Counted from the stretch's first letter, positions 36,254 through 45,817 are shown. The stretch: 64,000 nucleotides of DNA from Psychroflexus lacisalsi (GCF_020164495.1 NZ_JAIQYZ010000007.1:1-64000); one strand, 5' to 3'. Notes: generated by a model not told the origin, from the letters alone. Translations and numbers: made by a program.

Positions 36254-37271
36254 AGGAAAATTCACTCCCAATACCGTAAACACTATCTACAAAAATTTGC
36301 TCTTTGTGTGCTTCGATGATATGCTTTACAATAGAAAGGCCTAATCCCGAACCGCCTTCACGTCTGGAGCCTGTTTTATCGACTCGAAAGAACCGTTCAA
36401 AAAGTCTTGGAATGTGTTCCTTCTCAATACCTTCACCGTTATCATTGACTCGAAGTATGATTTTTGAGTTTTCAAACTCTTCAAAACTGATTTCTGTAGT
36501 TCCTCCTTTTTTACCGTATTTGATGGAATTGACGATGAGATTTGTTACGACCTGCTGGATGCGTTCTTTATCGCCATCGACATAAATGGGAGCATACTCC
36601 TTATCAAAATTGAGACTGATTTCTTTTTTGGCCGACTTCATTTCCAGGAGTTCAAAAACACTCTCGACAAGCTCTACAAGGTTAAAAGTTTCAATATAGA
36701 GATCGAGGTCACCAGTTTCCAGCTTGGTAATCATGTCCAGATCTTTCACGATATAAATCAATCGATCTACACCTTTACTAGCTCGCGTCAAATATTTTTT
36801 TCTAACTTTTTTATCTTTTATGGCTCCATCCAATAAGGTAAGAATATAGCCCTGAACTGTAAATAGCGGAGTTTTAAGCTCGTGAGAGACATTTCCTATA
36901 AATTCTTTTCTGTAGTTTTCTCGAACTTTCAAAGTCTCAATTTCAAGTTTCTTCCCTTTGGCAAATCGCTCTACTTCTTCTGTAAGCGTTTTCATATCTG
37001 AAGTTGTTCTCGGATTTGAAAGTGAAGATTGATCGAGAATTGAAACGCTATCGTAAATGGATTTTACACGTTTGTAAATGAAAAATTCAATTCTAAGTTG
37101 AATGATGAAGAAGGAAAAAACAAAGCAAACCAGAGCAAAAACAAAAATAGAAGCCAAATTGACTTCTAGTTGAATGTATTCATATAAAGCAATAAGACCC
37201 GTTAAAAAGACAGTGATATAGGTTGACGTCTTGAGTGCAAATTTATAGGATCTTTTGAATTTTTTACTCAT
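36192..37271 (-). CDS. Sensor histidine kinase, PhoR-like
   Basis: 359 aa. Two membrane segments near the N-terminus (about 17-33 and 40-58) enclose only a very short periplasmic loop, so external sensing is unlikely and another membrane protein may supply the signal. The HisKA domain has the phospho-acceptor H130 (FIGNVSHELKTPL); the ATPase domain shows the N box (VVTNLIVNSIKYG), DNGEGI, the F box and GSGLGLSIV. It is coupled to the response-regulator gene (4 bp overlap at its start). The stop is 62 bp inside the convergent glycosyltransferase gene. The type with a short linker resembles PhoR of phosphate control. Confidence 0.9.
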   Translation of the reverse strand: MSKKFKRSYKFALKTSTYITVFLTGLIALYEYIQLEVNLASIFVFALVCFVFSFFIIQLRIEFFIYKRVKSIYDSVSILDQSSLSNPRTTSDMKTLTEEVERFAKGKKLEIETLKVRENYRKEFIGNVSHELKTPLFTVQGYILTLLDGAIKDKKVRKKYLTRASKGVDRLIYIVKDLDMITKLETGDLDLYIETFNLVELVESVFELLEMKSAKKEISLNFDKEYAPIYVDGDKERIQQVVTNLIVNSIKYGKKGGTTEISFEEFENSKIILRVNDNGEGIEKEHIPRLFERFFRVDKTGSRREGGSGLGLSIVKHIIEAHKEQIFVDSVYGIGSEFSFTLPKSEEILEEETDASLLN

Positions 37272-37954
37272 TCATGAACAAACTTATAGCCAACGCCTTT
37301 CACTGTTTTGAATTTATCGTCGCCCAATTTTTCTCTTAATTTTCTGATGTGGACATCGATGGTTCTTCCACCCACAACCACTTCATTCCCCCAAACGGTG
37401 TTCAAAATATCGTCTCTTTTAAAAACTTTATTGGGCTCTGAAGTGAGTAAAGATAGCAATTCAAATTCTTTTCTTGGCAAAGTCATCTCTGTTCCTTTGC
37501 TGGTAATTTTATACTCATCACGATTGATGATAATTTCACCTATTTCATAGATATTTGATTCTAAAGTATCCGATTTGAATCGTCTCAAAAGCGCCTTTAC
37601 TTTACTCATCAAAACTTTTGGTCTTACGGGCTTAGTGATATAATCATCGGCACCCGCATCAAAACCTGCTACTTGAGAATAGTCTTCCCCTCTAGCGGTT
37701 AAAAAAGTAATTAAAGTATTCTCAAGCCCTTTGGTCTCCCGTATTTTTTCACAAGCTTCTATTCCGTCCATTTCTGGCATCATCACATCCAAGATAACAA
37801 GTTGAGGCTTTTTTTTCTTGGCTTTTTTCACTGCTTCCACTCCATTTTCTGCCTTTACAACTTTGTAACCTTCGGCATTTAAGTTATAGCTTAAAATTTC
37901 CAATATATCTGGATCATCGTCTACAACAAGAATAGTGATGTCGGATTTTTTCAT
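37268..37954 (-). CDS. Response regulator, OmpR/PhoB family
   Basis: 228 aa from ATG 37954. An upstream in-frame ATG at 37978 would lie in the -7 box (37976-37983), so it is unlikely to be the start. The receiver domain has the acidic pair (VVDDDPD), the phospho-acceptor D56 (VILDVMMPEMDG) and K (FDAGADDYITKPV). A winged-helix DNA-binding domain follows (LPRKEFELLSLL, VWGNEVVVGGRTIDVHIRKLREKLG, IKTVKGVGYKF-like end). It is transcribed ahead of the kinase gene. The neighbouring TonB receptor and lipoprotein genes on the same strand, with a Pho-box-like repeat, suggest a phosphate regulon; that is inference. Confidence 0.92.
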   Translation of the reverse strand: MKKSDITILVVDDDPDILEILSYNLNAEGYKVVKAENGVEAVKKAKKKKPQLVILDVMMPEMDGIEACEKIRETKGLENTLITFLTARGEDYSQVAGFDAGADDYITKPVRPKVLMSKVKALLRRFKSDTLESNIYEIGEIIINRDEYKITSKGTEMTLPRKEFELLSLLTSEPNKVFKRDDILNTVWGNEVVVGGRTIDVHIRKLREKLGDDKFKTVKGVGYKFVHE

Positions 37955-37975
37955 AATCTTATGATTTAGTAGTGA

Positions 37976-37983
37976 CAAATTTA
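37976..37983 (-). promoter_or_regulatory. -7 promoter box for the response-regulator operon
   Basis: TAAATTTG (read on the minus strand) matches TAnnTTTG. It places the transcription start near 37969, 15 bp before the ATG at 37954. Confidence 0.55.
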
Positions 37984-38024
37984 AGGATTTGAATATTAGC
38001 TAAAAGTTAAGAATAGGAAATAAA

Positions 38025-38052
38025 AAAAGCTGCTCTTTTCTGAGCAGCTTTT
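38025..38052 (-). terminator. Intrinsic terminator after the TonB receptor gene
   Basis: AAAAGCTGCTC (38025-38035) and GAGCAGCTTTT (38042-38052) around a 6-nt loop. On the minus strand it is followed by a run of T and lies 21 bp after the stop at 38073. It separates the receptor from the response-regulator operon. Confidence 0.85.
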
Positions 38053-38072
38053 GGGCTAATTATCAAAAACAT

Positions 38073-40910
38073 TTAAAACTTATAAGAGTATCCTAAAGAA
38101 ACCTGTTGTCCAGGATCTCTGCGCGAGTAAATTCTAGACTCAGCTTGAAATGAATTGTAATTGGTTTCAATTACATCATTTAAAATATTGCTAAAACCAA
38201 AATTGATGGAGGATTGTTTTTCTTCACCAAAAGCTTTTGAAAGTCTAAAACTCATATTATGAAATGGCTGTGTATAGGCGTCTGGAACATTTCGTATTCC
38301 TACAACTTGTAGGGTCTCTCCTTGCACATTATAGAACAAGCCACCTTGCCAGCCTTTTTCATTATCGTCATAACGCAAGCCAACATTTATAAGATATGGA
38401 GACTGACCCTGCAAATCTCTTTCGTCGTCAATAGTTTCACCATCTCTTGCCGCTAACTGTCGGGATTCAAACTCCTGCTGAGACATTTTAACAACCGACT
38501 CTATCACGGAAAAATTGGCATTGACGCTAAACTTACTTAAGCCTTCTGAAATAAATCCAAAATTCTTTCTGATTTCCAATTCAGCACCATACACATCGGC
38601 AGAGTTTACATTTTGAGGTTGCTGATTATTTGGTGCTTCTGGAAAAGCTACTAGTTCGATTGGATCTGTGAATTTTTTATAAAACGCACTAACTGCAAAT
38701 AGTTGCCCGTTTTCACCATACCGCTCATACCTAAAGTCGAAATTACTTATGTAAGACGGCTGAATATCTATATTACCAATAAAGGTGATATCGCTTAAAG
38801 GATCGAATATTTGAGCAATAGAAGCTTCCTTAAACGACGGTCTTGCCGTGGTCTCATAATAAGAAGCTCTTAAATTAGTCTCTTCATTTAAAGCATAGAT
38901 GAAATTGGCAGAAGGGAAAAAATCAGCCTCATCTAGAATTTGTTCATCATTTAAATCAAGTGTACCTTGGTTATTAACACCTGTATAGTTTAACTGATAA
39001 TTTTCAAACCTCAAGCCAATAATACTTTTAAGCTTATCTGTAATCTTAAACTCTTCTGAAGCATAAGCTGATGCAACGTTAGAATTAGATTCAAAATTGT
39101 TTGCTGGTTCAAAACTACCTTGTACATAAGTACCACTATTGGTTTCTGACAGCCAAATGTTTTCTGGAAGTAAAAGGTTATCAGGGTTTCCATTAACTGG
39201 TATTACAGTATTCCCTTTTACTAAGACATTATAGTTATTAATTCTAAAATCTCTCTGCTTATAAGTATAAGCTGAACCAAATTTAAAATTGGCAGATTTT
39301 CCAAAAAGTTCATGCTTTCTGGTAAAGTCTAATTTCCCAGCTAAATTGATTTCCTCCAGATCTCTCCATAAACGTTGAGGCGCACCTGCTGTACTTGGAC
39401 GAATAGAAAATTGATTTTCTCCCACCACTTCGAATGGTGTTACTCTCACATCTTTATCATTTATCCTTGAAAAACTAGGCGACAAGGCCCAGTCAACTTC
39501 CCAAGAAGCATCTTCATTGACATGAGAACCTGAGAGGTTAAAATTAGTGATCGATTTTTCAGTATATTCAATATTATCTCTCACGACTTCTATATCATCC
39601 TGAATAAAAGTAAAGGTTCTGAATTTCCCAGCTCTAGAAATACCATTTTGAAGATGAAGAACATTAAAACTGTATTTGGATTGATCGGTTTTGTAAGATA
39701 AGCCAGCAAGTCCACTTAACAATACTGTATTTATTCCAACATCACCAGTTTGTGTCCTGTTAGGGGTTAAGGCAGTTTCATTTAAGTCAATAGGCTTGAA
39801 AAAGAAGTTTTGTTCCAAATCCTTAAAATATTCTGTAGTATTTCGGTACGAAATATTAGCTTGGTAACCAAATTTATCCGTTCCTTCTCCTACATCATAA
39901 CTGTTACCTGCAGAAAAGCTAAAATTAAAGTTTGCCGGACTTGTTGTTCTATTTGCTGCAAGTCTCTTATCAAACTGATTAGTAATGTCTGTAACGCTCA
40001 CTCCATCATCATTTAATCCATCACCTACGGGAGAAGGTATATCCAAAGTTTCAGAAATTGGAATATCTCTATTGCCATTATCAAATCCCAAGAAGTCTGT
40101 TGGAGAACTATCTCCTTTCAAGTAATTTGAGTTAAAATGCATATCAAAATTATATGCACCACCTGCACTTACACTATAGGTTTCGCGAGAAGGGAAATCT
40201 TTAGTCACTATATCCACAACACCACCTGTAAAATCTGCAGGCATATCTGCTGTAGCTGTTTTAGAGACAATGATATTTTCAATGATATTAGAAGGAATTA
40301 CATCCATTTGCAGTGTGTTTCTATCTGGATCTAGACCAGGTATATCCATACCGTTTAATATAGATTTTGTATACCTATCTCCAAGACCTCTCACAAATAC
40401 ATACTTTCCTCCTTGGACAGAAACGCCAGGTATACTTTTAACCGCGGCTGCCACGTCGCTGGCTCCAGTTCTTTTAATTCCTTCAAATGAAAGCCCATCT
40501 GATACGTTGACTGATTTTCTTTGTAGGTTAAGGACAGATGCTTCTGTATTTCTTCGTGCTGTCGTCGTCACGATAACTTCCTGAAGATTATCTGCAGCTG
40601 AATTCAATGTAACATCAATTCTAGTTATTTCATTTGCTTTTACGACAACTTCAGAAATCTCTTTGGTTTGATAGCCGACAAAAGAGAAAGAGACTGTGTA
40701 AGTTCCTGGTTCTACTTCTATCGAGTAAAGCCCATCGAAGTCTGAGGTACTCCCTTTGTTTGTGCCAACAATTGTTACATTCGAAAAAGGCAAAACATCA
40801 TTTAGTTCTCCATCAAGGACTTTTCCTTCAATTTTACCATTTTGAGCATTGATTGAAAATAAACTAAATCCTATAAACAGGATTGATGTTATTTTTAAAA
40901 TTCTAAGCAT
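38073..40910 (-). CDS. TonB-dependent receptor, partner of the repeat lipoprotein
   Basis: 945 aa with a signal peptide (about 1-22, ending SINAQ). Carboxypeptidase-like domain about 25-110 (IEGKVLDGELNDVLPFSNV, FSFVGYQTKEISEV). The plug is at about 140-230 (AAVKSIPGVSVQGGKYVFVRGLGDRY...LNGMDIPG, IIVSKTATADMPADFTGG). The barrel has an outer strand ending LGYSYKF. The plug with VFVRGLGDRY is the type seen in large Bacteroidetes receptors. The gene is downstream of the lipoprotein gene at 43440-40990, after a hairpin, and just upstream of the PhoB/PhoR-like pair. The substrate is unknown; phosphate or a phosphorylated compound is only a hypothesis. Confidence 0.88.
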   Translation of the reverse strand: MLRILKITSILFIGFSLFSINAQNGKIEGKVLDGELNDVLPFSNVTIVGTNKGSTSDFDGLYSIEVEPGTYTVSFSFVGYQTKEISEVVVKANEITRIDVTLNSAADNLQEVIVTTTARRNTEASVLNLQRKSVNVSDGLSFEGIKRTGASDVAAAVKSIPGVSVQGGKYVFVRGLGDRYTKSILNGMDIPGLDPDRNTLQMDVIPSNIIENIIVSKTATADMPADFTGGVVDIVTKDFPSRETYSVSAGGAYNFDMHFNSNYLKGDSSPTDFLGFDNGNRDIPISETLDIPSPVGDGLNDDGVSVTDITNQFDKRLAANRTTSPANFNFSFSAGNSYDVGEGTDKFGYQANISYRNTTEYFKDLEQNFFFKPIDLNETALTPNRTQTGDVGINTVLLSGLAGLSYKTDQSKYSFNVLHLQNGISRAGKFRTFTFIQDDIEVVRDNIEYTEKSITNFNLSGSHVNEDASWEVDWALSPSFSRINDKDVRVTPFEVVGENQFSIRPSTAGAPQRLWRDLEEINLAGKLDFTRKHELFGKSANFKFGSAYTYKQRDFRINNYNVLVKGNTVIPVNGNPDNLLLPENIWLSETNSGTYVQGSFEPANNFESNSNVASAYASEEFKITDKLKSIIGLRFENYQLNYTGVNNQGTLDLNDEQILDEADFFPSANFIYALNEETNLRASYYETTARPSFKEASIAQIFDPLSDITFIGNIDIQPSYISNFDFRYERYGENGQLFAVSAFYKKFTDPIELVAFPEAPNNQQPQNVNSADVYGAELEIRKNFGFISEGLSKFSVNANFSVIESVVKMSQQEFESRQLAARDGETIDDERDLQGQSPYLINVGLRYDDNEKGWQGGLFYNVQGETLQVVGIRNVPDAYTQPFHNMSFRLSKAFGEEKQSSINFGFSNILNDVIETNYNSFQAESRIYSRRDPGQQVSLGYSYKF

Positions 40911-40928
40911 AGTGTATAATTTATAATA

Positions 40929-40960
40929 ATATTGCCCGGCTTGAAAAAACCGAGCAATAT
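40929..40960 (-). terminator. Hairpin between the repeat-lipoprotein and receptor genes
   Basis: ATATTGCCCGG (40929-40939) and CCGAGCAATAT (40950-40960) form a stem of 10 of 11 pairs. It lies between the stop at 40990 and the receptor start at 40910 and has no T-run, so it could be a processing or mRNA-stability element rather than a full stop. Confidence 0.5.
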
Positions 40961-40989
40961 AAGTTTTGATATGTGGTATTAATGTTTCA

Positions 40990-43440
40990 TTAAAAGCCTA
41001 AAGCAGACGCTGCTTCTGAAACCCATGTCCATCCAAAAACAGAAAGATTTGCACCAGTGTTAGCAGAATCTGTATCTGCAACAACAGTTACGAAACCGTT
41101 TGTTCCTGTGGCATCGTCTTGAAACGTTGTTAATCCTGAAGAATCCGTAAATAAAGTTGAAACATCTGTTACACCTGCTGGTAAAACAATTTCAATATTA
41201 GAAAAAGTTAGATTATTTGCATTGTAATTGTCTGCTACGCCCTGATCGTCTGATAGTGAAAAATCTGAAGTTTCTAGACCTCCTACTAATAATATATTTT
41301 CATTAGTACCCATCGCATTGGAGCGGAATTGAGCATATTCTCTGTTTCCAGACTCTGCATTCGTATCTGAATCATCAGAAAAAATAGTAACGTTTTCTAA
41401 AGTATACATACCATTAGCTGAACCCTCTGGACCATCGATTTCTAAACCGTGATCAGAAACGTTTGTCATCACTATAGCAACGTTAGAAACTGTTCCAGAG
41501 TAGGCTTGATCAATATCTACAGAGTCATCACCAACACCCCAAACTACAATGTTTGAAGCATTCACAGTTCCACCAAAAAATTCAACACCGTCATCAAGGT
41601 TAGCTATTACTTCTACATGATCTATTATAGTACCTGAACCAACACCGCCTAATGTTAATCCATTGATTTCATTTCCTTCCCCAATGTTCGCACCACCGTG
41701 ACGGATAGATATGTAGGTTATAGTTCCTGAACTGTCTGCTGGATCATTACCACCGTAAAGTCCAAATCCTGATCCTGCAGGAATTCCCTCTATTAATTCC
41801 TCTGTTGCATCTCCTTCTAAAGATGATGGAGCGTTACCTAAAACTATAACACCTCCCCAAAGTCCTCTGTCATTTACAGTCAAGTTAGGACTTACAAGCT
41901 CACCTGGCATGATATCATCAATTACAGATGTAAATATAATAGGCTCTTCTGCGGTACCATTAGCATTTAAAGTTGCGTCTCTATCTACAACTAAAGCTGA
42001 TGCTTGAGTATTTTGTCCTTCAGCTCCTTTAATAACTGTACCTGCTTCGATATTTAATACAGCACCTTCATCTACAACTACTTTACCTTCCAATATGTAA
42101 ATGTTATTGCTAGTCCAGGTAATGTTATTAGTAATAGTTCCAGATACAGTCACCTCATTAACTTCTTGATCGGATCCTGAATCGAAAGCACCTGTCAAGC
42201 TTACCCAAGTCCAACCAAAAACACCCGTATTTGCTCCAACAGTAGCTTCTAAAGTGTTTACAATTGCATCTACAAAACCTCCTTGACCTGTTGCGTCGTC
42301 CTGAAATGTTGTTTGTCCAGAAGAATCTGTGAATAAAGTAGAGATATCTGTAACACCTTGAGGTGGTACGATTTCGATATTTGAAAACGTTAAGTTTTCT
42401 GCATTGTAATTATCTGCAACGTTTTGATCATCCTGAAGGGTAAAGTTAGACGTTTCTAATCCACCAACTAATAATATATTTTCGTTAACACCCATAGCGT
42501 TAGCACGGAACTGAGCAAACTGTCTTTCTCCAGAATCTGCATTCGTTTCTGAGTCGTCTGAATAGATTGTTACATCTCTCAACGTATACATACCATTAGC
42601 TGAACCTTCTGGCCCATCAATCTCTAAACCGTGATCAGAAACGTTTGTCATCACTATAGCAACGTTAGAAACTGTACCTGAGTAAGCCTGATCGATATCT
42701 ACAGAATCATCACCAACTCCCCAAACTACAATATTGGACGCGTTTACAGTTCCTCCAAAAAATTCCACACCATCATCAAGGTTAGCGATCACCTCTATAT
42801 GATCTATTGTAGTTCCATTACCAACTCCACCAAGAGTTAAGCCATTGATTTCATTTCCTTCACCAATATTAGCACCACCGTGACGAATAGAAACATAAGT
42901 TAAGCTACCTGAGCTGTCTGCAGGATTACTACCACCGTATAAACCGAAACCAGAGTTAGCTGGAATTCCCTCAATCAATTCTTCAGTAGCATCACCTTCT
43001 AAAGAAGAAGGAGCATTACCTAAAACAATAACACCTCCCCAAAGACCTCTGTCATTAACGGTTAAGTTAGGACTTTCAGTTTGACCTGGCATGATCTCAT
43101 CTTCAGCTGATGTGAAAATAATCGGCTCTTCTGCGGTACCGTTTGCATTAAGGGTAGCATCTCTATCAACAACCAAAGCCGAGGCTTGTGTATTTTGACC
43201 AGGACCACCTTTTATTACAGTACCAGCTTCAATGGTGAGTGTAGCTCCTCCATCGACTACTACTTTACCTTCTAAGATATAGATGTTATCCTTAGTCCAG
43301 GTTTGATCTTCTTCTATGGTTCCAGAAATTACCTCCTCTCCTGCAGGAGGCTGAACTGGAACAGTAGCATCGTCATCATCAGAACAGGATGCTATAGAAA
43401 TTGAAGCGATTACTGCTGCTGTTAAAAGTAATTTTTTCAT
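40990..43440 (-). CDS. Lipoprotein with a large internal tandem duplication, beta-helix-like
   Basis: 816 aa from ATG 43440, which gives a lipoprotein signal (ending SIASC, residues about 15-19); an upstream in-frame ATG at 43530 would add 30 residues ahead of it. Two copies of a unit of about 365-375 aa follow. Each contains WTWVS at its end and blocks such as NIYILEGKVVVD, EAGTVIKG, RGLWGGVIVLGNAPSSLEG, SIRHGGANIGEGNEINGLTLG, VEVIANLDDGVEFFGGTV and VVWGVGDDSVDIDQAYSG; the strings are nearly identical in both. The repeated strands suggest a parallel beta-helix. It is a surface-type lipoprotein upstream of a TonB receptor gene, like SusD-type partners in position but not in sequence. Confidence 0.8.
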   Translation of the reverse strand: MKKLLLTAAVIASISIASCSDDDDATVPVQPPAGEEVISGTIEEDQTWTKDNIYILEGKVVVDGGATLTIEAGTVIKGGPGQNTQASALVVDRDATLNANGTAEEPIIFTSAEDEIMPGQTESPNLTVNDRGLWGGVIVLGNAPSSLEGDATEELIEGIPANSGFGLYGGSNPADSSGSLTYVSIRHGGANIGEGNEINGLTLGGVGNGTTIDHIEVIANLDDGVEFFGGTVNASNIVVWGVGDDSVDIDQAYSGTVSNVAIVMTNVSDHGLEIDGPEGSANGMYTLRDVTIYSDDSETNADSGERQFAQFRANAMGVNENILLVGGLETSNFTLQDDQNVADNYNAENLTFSNIEIVPPQGVTDISTLFTDSSGQTTFQDDATGQGGFVDAIVNTLEATVGANTGVFGWTWVSLTGAFDSGSDQEVNEVTVSGTITNNITWTSNNIYILEGKVVVDEGAVLNIEAGTVIKGAEGQNTQASALVVDRDATLNANGTAEEPIIFTSVIDDIMPGELVSPNLTVNDRGLWGGVIVLGNAPSSLEGDATEELIEGIPAGSGFGLYGGNDPADSSGTITYISIRHGGANIGEGNEINGLTLGGVGSGTIIDHVEVIANLDDGVEFFGGTVNASNIVVWGVGDDSVDIDQAYSGTVSNVAIVMTNVSDHGLEIDGPEGSANGMYTLENVTIFSDDSDTNAESGNREYAQFRSNAMGTNENILLVGGLETSDFSLSDDQGVADNYNANNLTFSNIEIVLPAGVTDVSTLFTDSSGLTTFQDDATGTNGFVTVVADTDSANTGANLSVFGWTWVSEAASALGF
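41015..42110. repeat. Internal repeat B of the lipoprotein gene
   Basis: About 1.1 kb, C-terminal unit of the lipoprotein coded at 40990-43440. It matches the stretch 42195-43300 almost residue for residue, with most differences in short stretches, so the duplication seems fairly recent or is kept alike by recombination. Confidence 0.8.
42195..43300. repeat. Internal repeat A of the lipoprotein gene
   Basis: About 1.1 kb, N-terminal unit of the same gene. DNA blocks such as ACTGT..GAGTA.GC.TGATC and the region around 42620-42700 are shared with repeat B (41430-41520). Confidence 0.8.
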
Positions 43441-43472
43441 TTTGATAAATTTATTTTGTTTAATTATTAATG

Positions 43473-43518
43473 CAAACTTAGAAGCAAACTGAAGTAACCG
43501 TGTTATCTCGATGTTAAC
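43473..43518 (-). promoter_or_regulatory. Promoter with Pho-box-like repeats before the repeat lipoprotein gene
   Basis: -7 box TAAGTTTG (43480-43473, minus). Upstream of it are two heptamers, GTTAACA (43518-43512) and GATAACA (43507-43501), 11 bp apart with four bases between, the spacing of PhoB repeats in other bacteria. The gene start is at 43440. A PhoB-like regulator is encoded 5 kb away. The binding protein is inferred. Confidence 0.4.
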
Positions 43519-43712
43519 AAAAGCTTTCATTTAGATTAATAGATTCTCGGTTTATTAATACTGGCTTAACCTTGTCTATTTTGAATTTTAAAAGCGCCCT
43601 CTCTTACTGGATTTCAAGTTTACCAAAGCGTTAATTCATTGATATTGTTATAGGAAGCTGTTTATTTTTATAAAAAATGTATTATTTTTAAGTAAACTTT
43701 AAAGAAAGTATT

Positions 43713-45758
43713 ATGAAAAAAATTATTTTTCTATTGGTTTTAATACTCTCCTCTTTTGCTTTTGCGCAGAATCCTGTTATAACAGGATACATAGATTCTA
43801 CCTGCCCTAGTGCCGATGGAAGAACTCTGGAATTATATGTAGAGGGCAGTGTCGATTTTACAGGTTGGAACATCGTAAGACAGTCTAATGGAGGTGGATT
43901 TACCACCAATATTGATATTTCAGCTTTAGGAACTGTAAGTGATGATTTCGTTTACATTACAAATGACGAGACTATTCTCCTACAAGAATTTGGTATCACA
44001 GCTAATGTTCTTGTCAATGGTTCTATAAACAGTAATGGCAATGATGGTTTCCAAATTAGTAATCCAGATAATGTGGTCATCGATAGATTTGGAGAAGATG
44101 GAATTGACGGGACTAATACTGCCTGGGATCACTTAGATAGCTACGCCTACAGAATAAATGGTACAACTCCAAATGCAGGTAATTTTAATCCTGCAAACTG
44201 GCTTTTTGGCGGTGTTGACCTTCTTGATGGAGAAGGCCTTTGTAACGGAGGAGATGGATTTGATACTGTGGTGCCCTTTGGTACGTTTAGTCCTACTGGA
44301 AGCGGAAATGCTACTATAGTAACCAGTGCAGATGTTGCTGGCTTATTTTATTTTGAAGGAAATTTTGATTCCATCAATGCTGAAGGATCATTTACTGTTC
44401 AAGGCGTAAATCTCACAGAGGACATCACCGTCTCCTCCCCTGCAAATTTTGAGCTATCGCTAACGTCTCAAGGCACATTCTCAAACTCCCTAACCTTAAC
44501 ACAAACTAGTGGGGAAGTTCCCGCTACTGAAATTTTTGTAAGATTACAGACAGGTTTATCTGCGGGGTTTTATGAAGGAGATATAACTGCAGTAGCTGAT
44601 GGAGTGACAGAAAATGTCAACGTGAGCGGTGAGGTGCTTGCTGCCTCACCTCAACTCGATGTCCAAACTGGTGATATTTCGGGTTTAAATTACGACCTAG
44701 GCGAGGGTCCATCACAAGAAGAAAGCTTTGTAGTAGAAGGAGAATTTTTAATTGATGATATTAATATATCTGTCTATGGAGATTTTGAAGTCTCTCTATT
44801 TTCAGGTACAGGATTTACAACTTCTGTAGATATTCTTCAGACTGGTGGTAATGCTAGTGCTACTGTATATGTAAGATTAGCAAGCGGACTTACAGAGAGC
44901 CCTTATTCTGGAAGTTTGGAGGTAAGTAGTGCGAATGCAACTTCAGAAACTATAGCGCTTAGTGGTAATGTATTGGGAGAGCTAACCAGCGATATGGTGA
45001 TTTCTGGAGTTTTTGATGGGCCTCTAACTGGGGGAGCGCCTAAGGTTATTGAGCTATATGTGATTAGAGATATTACAGATTTGAGCGTTTTTGATCTTGG
45101 AAGCGCAACCAATGGTGGTGGTTCAGATGGGCAAGAATTTACTTTTCCAAATGTTGCTACTTCTGTTGGAGACTATATCTACATCGCTTCAGAACAACCT
45201 AATTTTAATACGTTTTTCGGTTTTGATCCAGATTACACCTCCAATGTTGCCAACATCAATGGCGACGATGCTGTAGAACTTTTTCAAAATGGAGAAGTAA
45301 TAGATACTTTTGGAGATATAAATACTGATGGAACTGATGAAGCATGGGAATATACGGATGGCTGGGCCTATAGGCGAGACAATTCAGGGCCAGATGGGGC
45401 AACATTTGTACTCAACAATTGGGAGTTTAGCGGTACTGGTGAAAATGAAGATGACACTTCACAAGGTACTGCCACAAATCCATGGCCAATCGGAACTTTT
45501 ATTACAACTTTAGGTCTAAATAATTTTGACTCAACCAGCATTAAAATTTATCCCAACCCATTATCTAATGGTGTGTTAACTGTAGAATCATCAACATCTG
45601 GTGACTTGGAAGTTCAGATCTTCAATATGCTTGGACAACGCGTGTTAACTTCAAAGGCCTTGGAATCTATAAATGTATCTAACCTCAATTCTGGAGTTTA
45701 CCTAGTAAGAGTAATTCAGGGAGCCTCTTTTGTTACGAAAAAGATTGTTATAAACTAA
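43713..45758 (+). CDS. T9SS-exported protein with two lamin-tail-like domains
   Basis: 681 aa with a signal peptide (1-18, ending AFAQN). Two similar domains of about 170-190 residues lie at about 20-190 and 430-620. They share the blocks VITGYIDS/VISGVFDG, ELYV, VYITNDE/IYIASEQ, GNDGFQI/GDDAVELF, VIDRFGEDGIDGT/VIDTFGDINTDGT and TNAWDH/DEAWEY, and resemble lamin-tail domains. Between them are two beta-rich copies (about 210-300 and 320-410). A T9SS type A sorting domain is at the end (IYPNPLSNGVLTVE, GQRVLTSK, GVYLVRV). It is divergent from the lipoprotein gene and probably extracellular; function unknown. Confidence 0.85.
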   Translation: MKKIIFLLVLILSSFAFAQNPVITGYIDSTCPSADGRTLELYVEGSVDFTGWNIVRQSNGGGFTTNIDISALGTVSDDFVYITNDETILLQEFGITANVLVNGSINSNGNDGFQISNPDNVVIDRFGEDGIDGTNTAWDHLDSYAYRINGTTPNAGNFNPANWLFGGVDLLDGEGLCNGGDGFDTVVPFGTFSPTGSGNATIVTSADVAGLFYFEGNFDSINAEGSFTVQGVNLTEDITVSSPANFELSLTSQGTFSNSLTLTQTSGEVPATEIFVRLQTGLSAGFYEGDITAVADGVTENVNVSGEVLAASPQLDVQTGDISGLNYDLGEGPSQEESFVVEGEFLIDDINISVYGDFEVSLFSGTGFTTSVDILQTGGNASATVYVRLASGLTESPYSGSLEVSSANATSETIALSGNVLGELTSDMVISGVFDGPLTGGAPKVIELYVIRDITDLSVFDLGSATNGGGSDGQEFTFPNVATSVGDYIYIASEQPNFNTFFGFDPDYTSNVANINGDDAVELFQNGEVIDTFGDINTDGTDEAWEYTDGWAYRRDNSGPDGATFVLNNWEFSGTGENEDDTSQGTATNPWPIGTFITTLGLNNFDSTSIKIYPNPLSNGVLTVESSTSGDLEVQIFNMLGQRVLTSKALESINVSNLNSGVYLVRVIQGASFVTKKIVIN

Positions 45759-45778
45759 ACTGAAATACTTTTAAAACT

Positions 45779-45807
45779 AAAGCACCCTTTCTACAGGGTG
45801 TTTTTTT
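45779..45807 (+). terminator. Intrinsic terminator of the T9SS cargo gene
   Basis: CACCCT (45783-45788), six bases, AGGGTG (45795-45800), seven T; it starts 21 bp after the stop. Confidence 0.88.
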
Positions 45808-45809
45808 AT

Positions 45810-45817
45810 TACTTTTG
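45810..45817 (+). promoter_or_regulatory. -7 promoter box for the LuxE-like gene
   Basis: TACTTTTG matches TAnnTTTG and directly follows the terminator. Transcription would begin near 45824, so the ATG at 45834 (or 45828) is the start. Confidence 0.5.
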
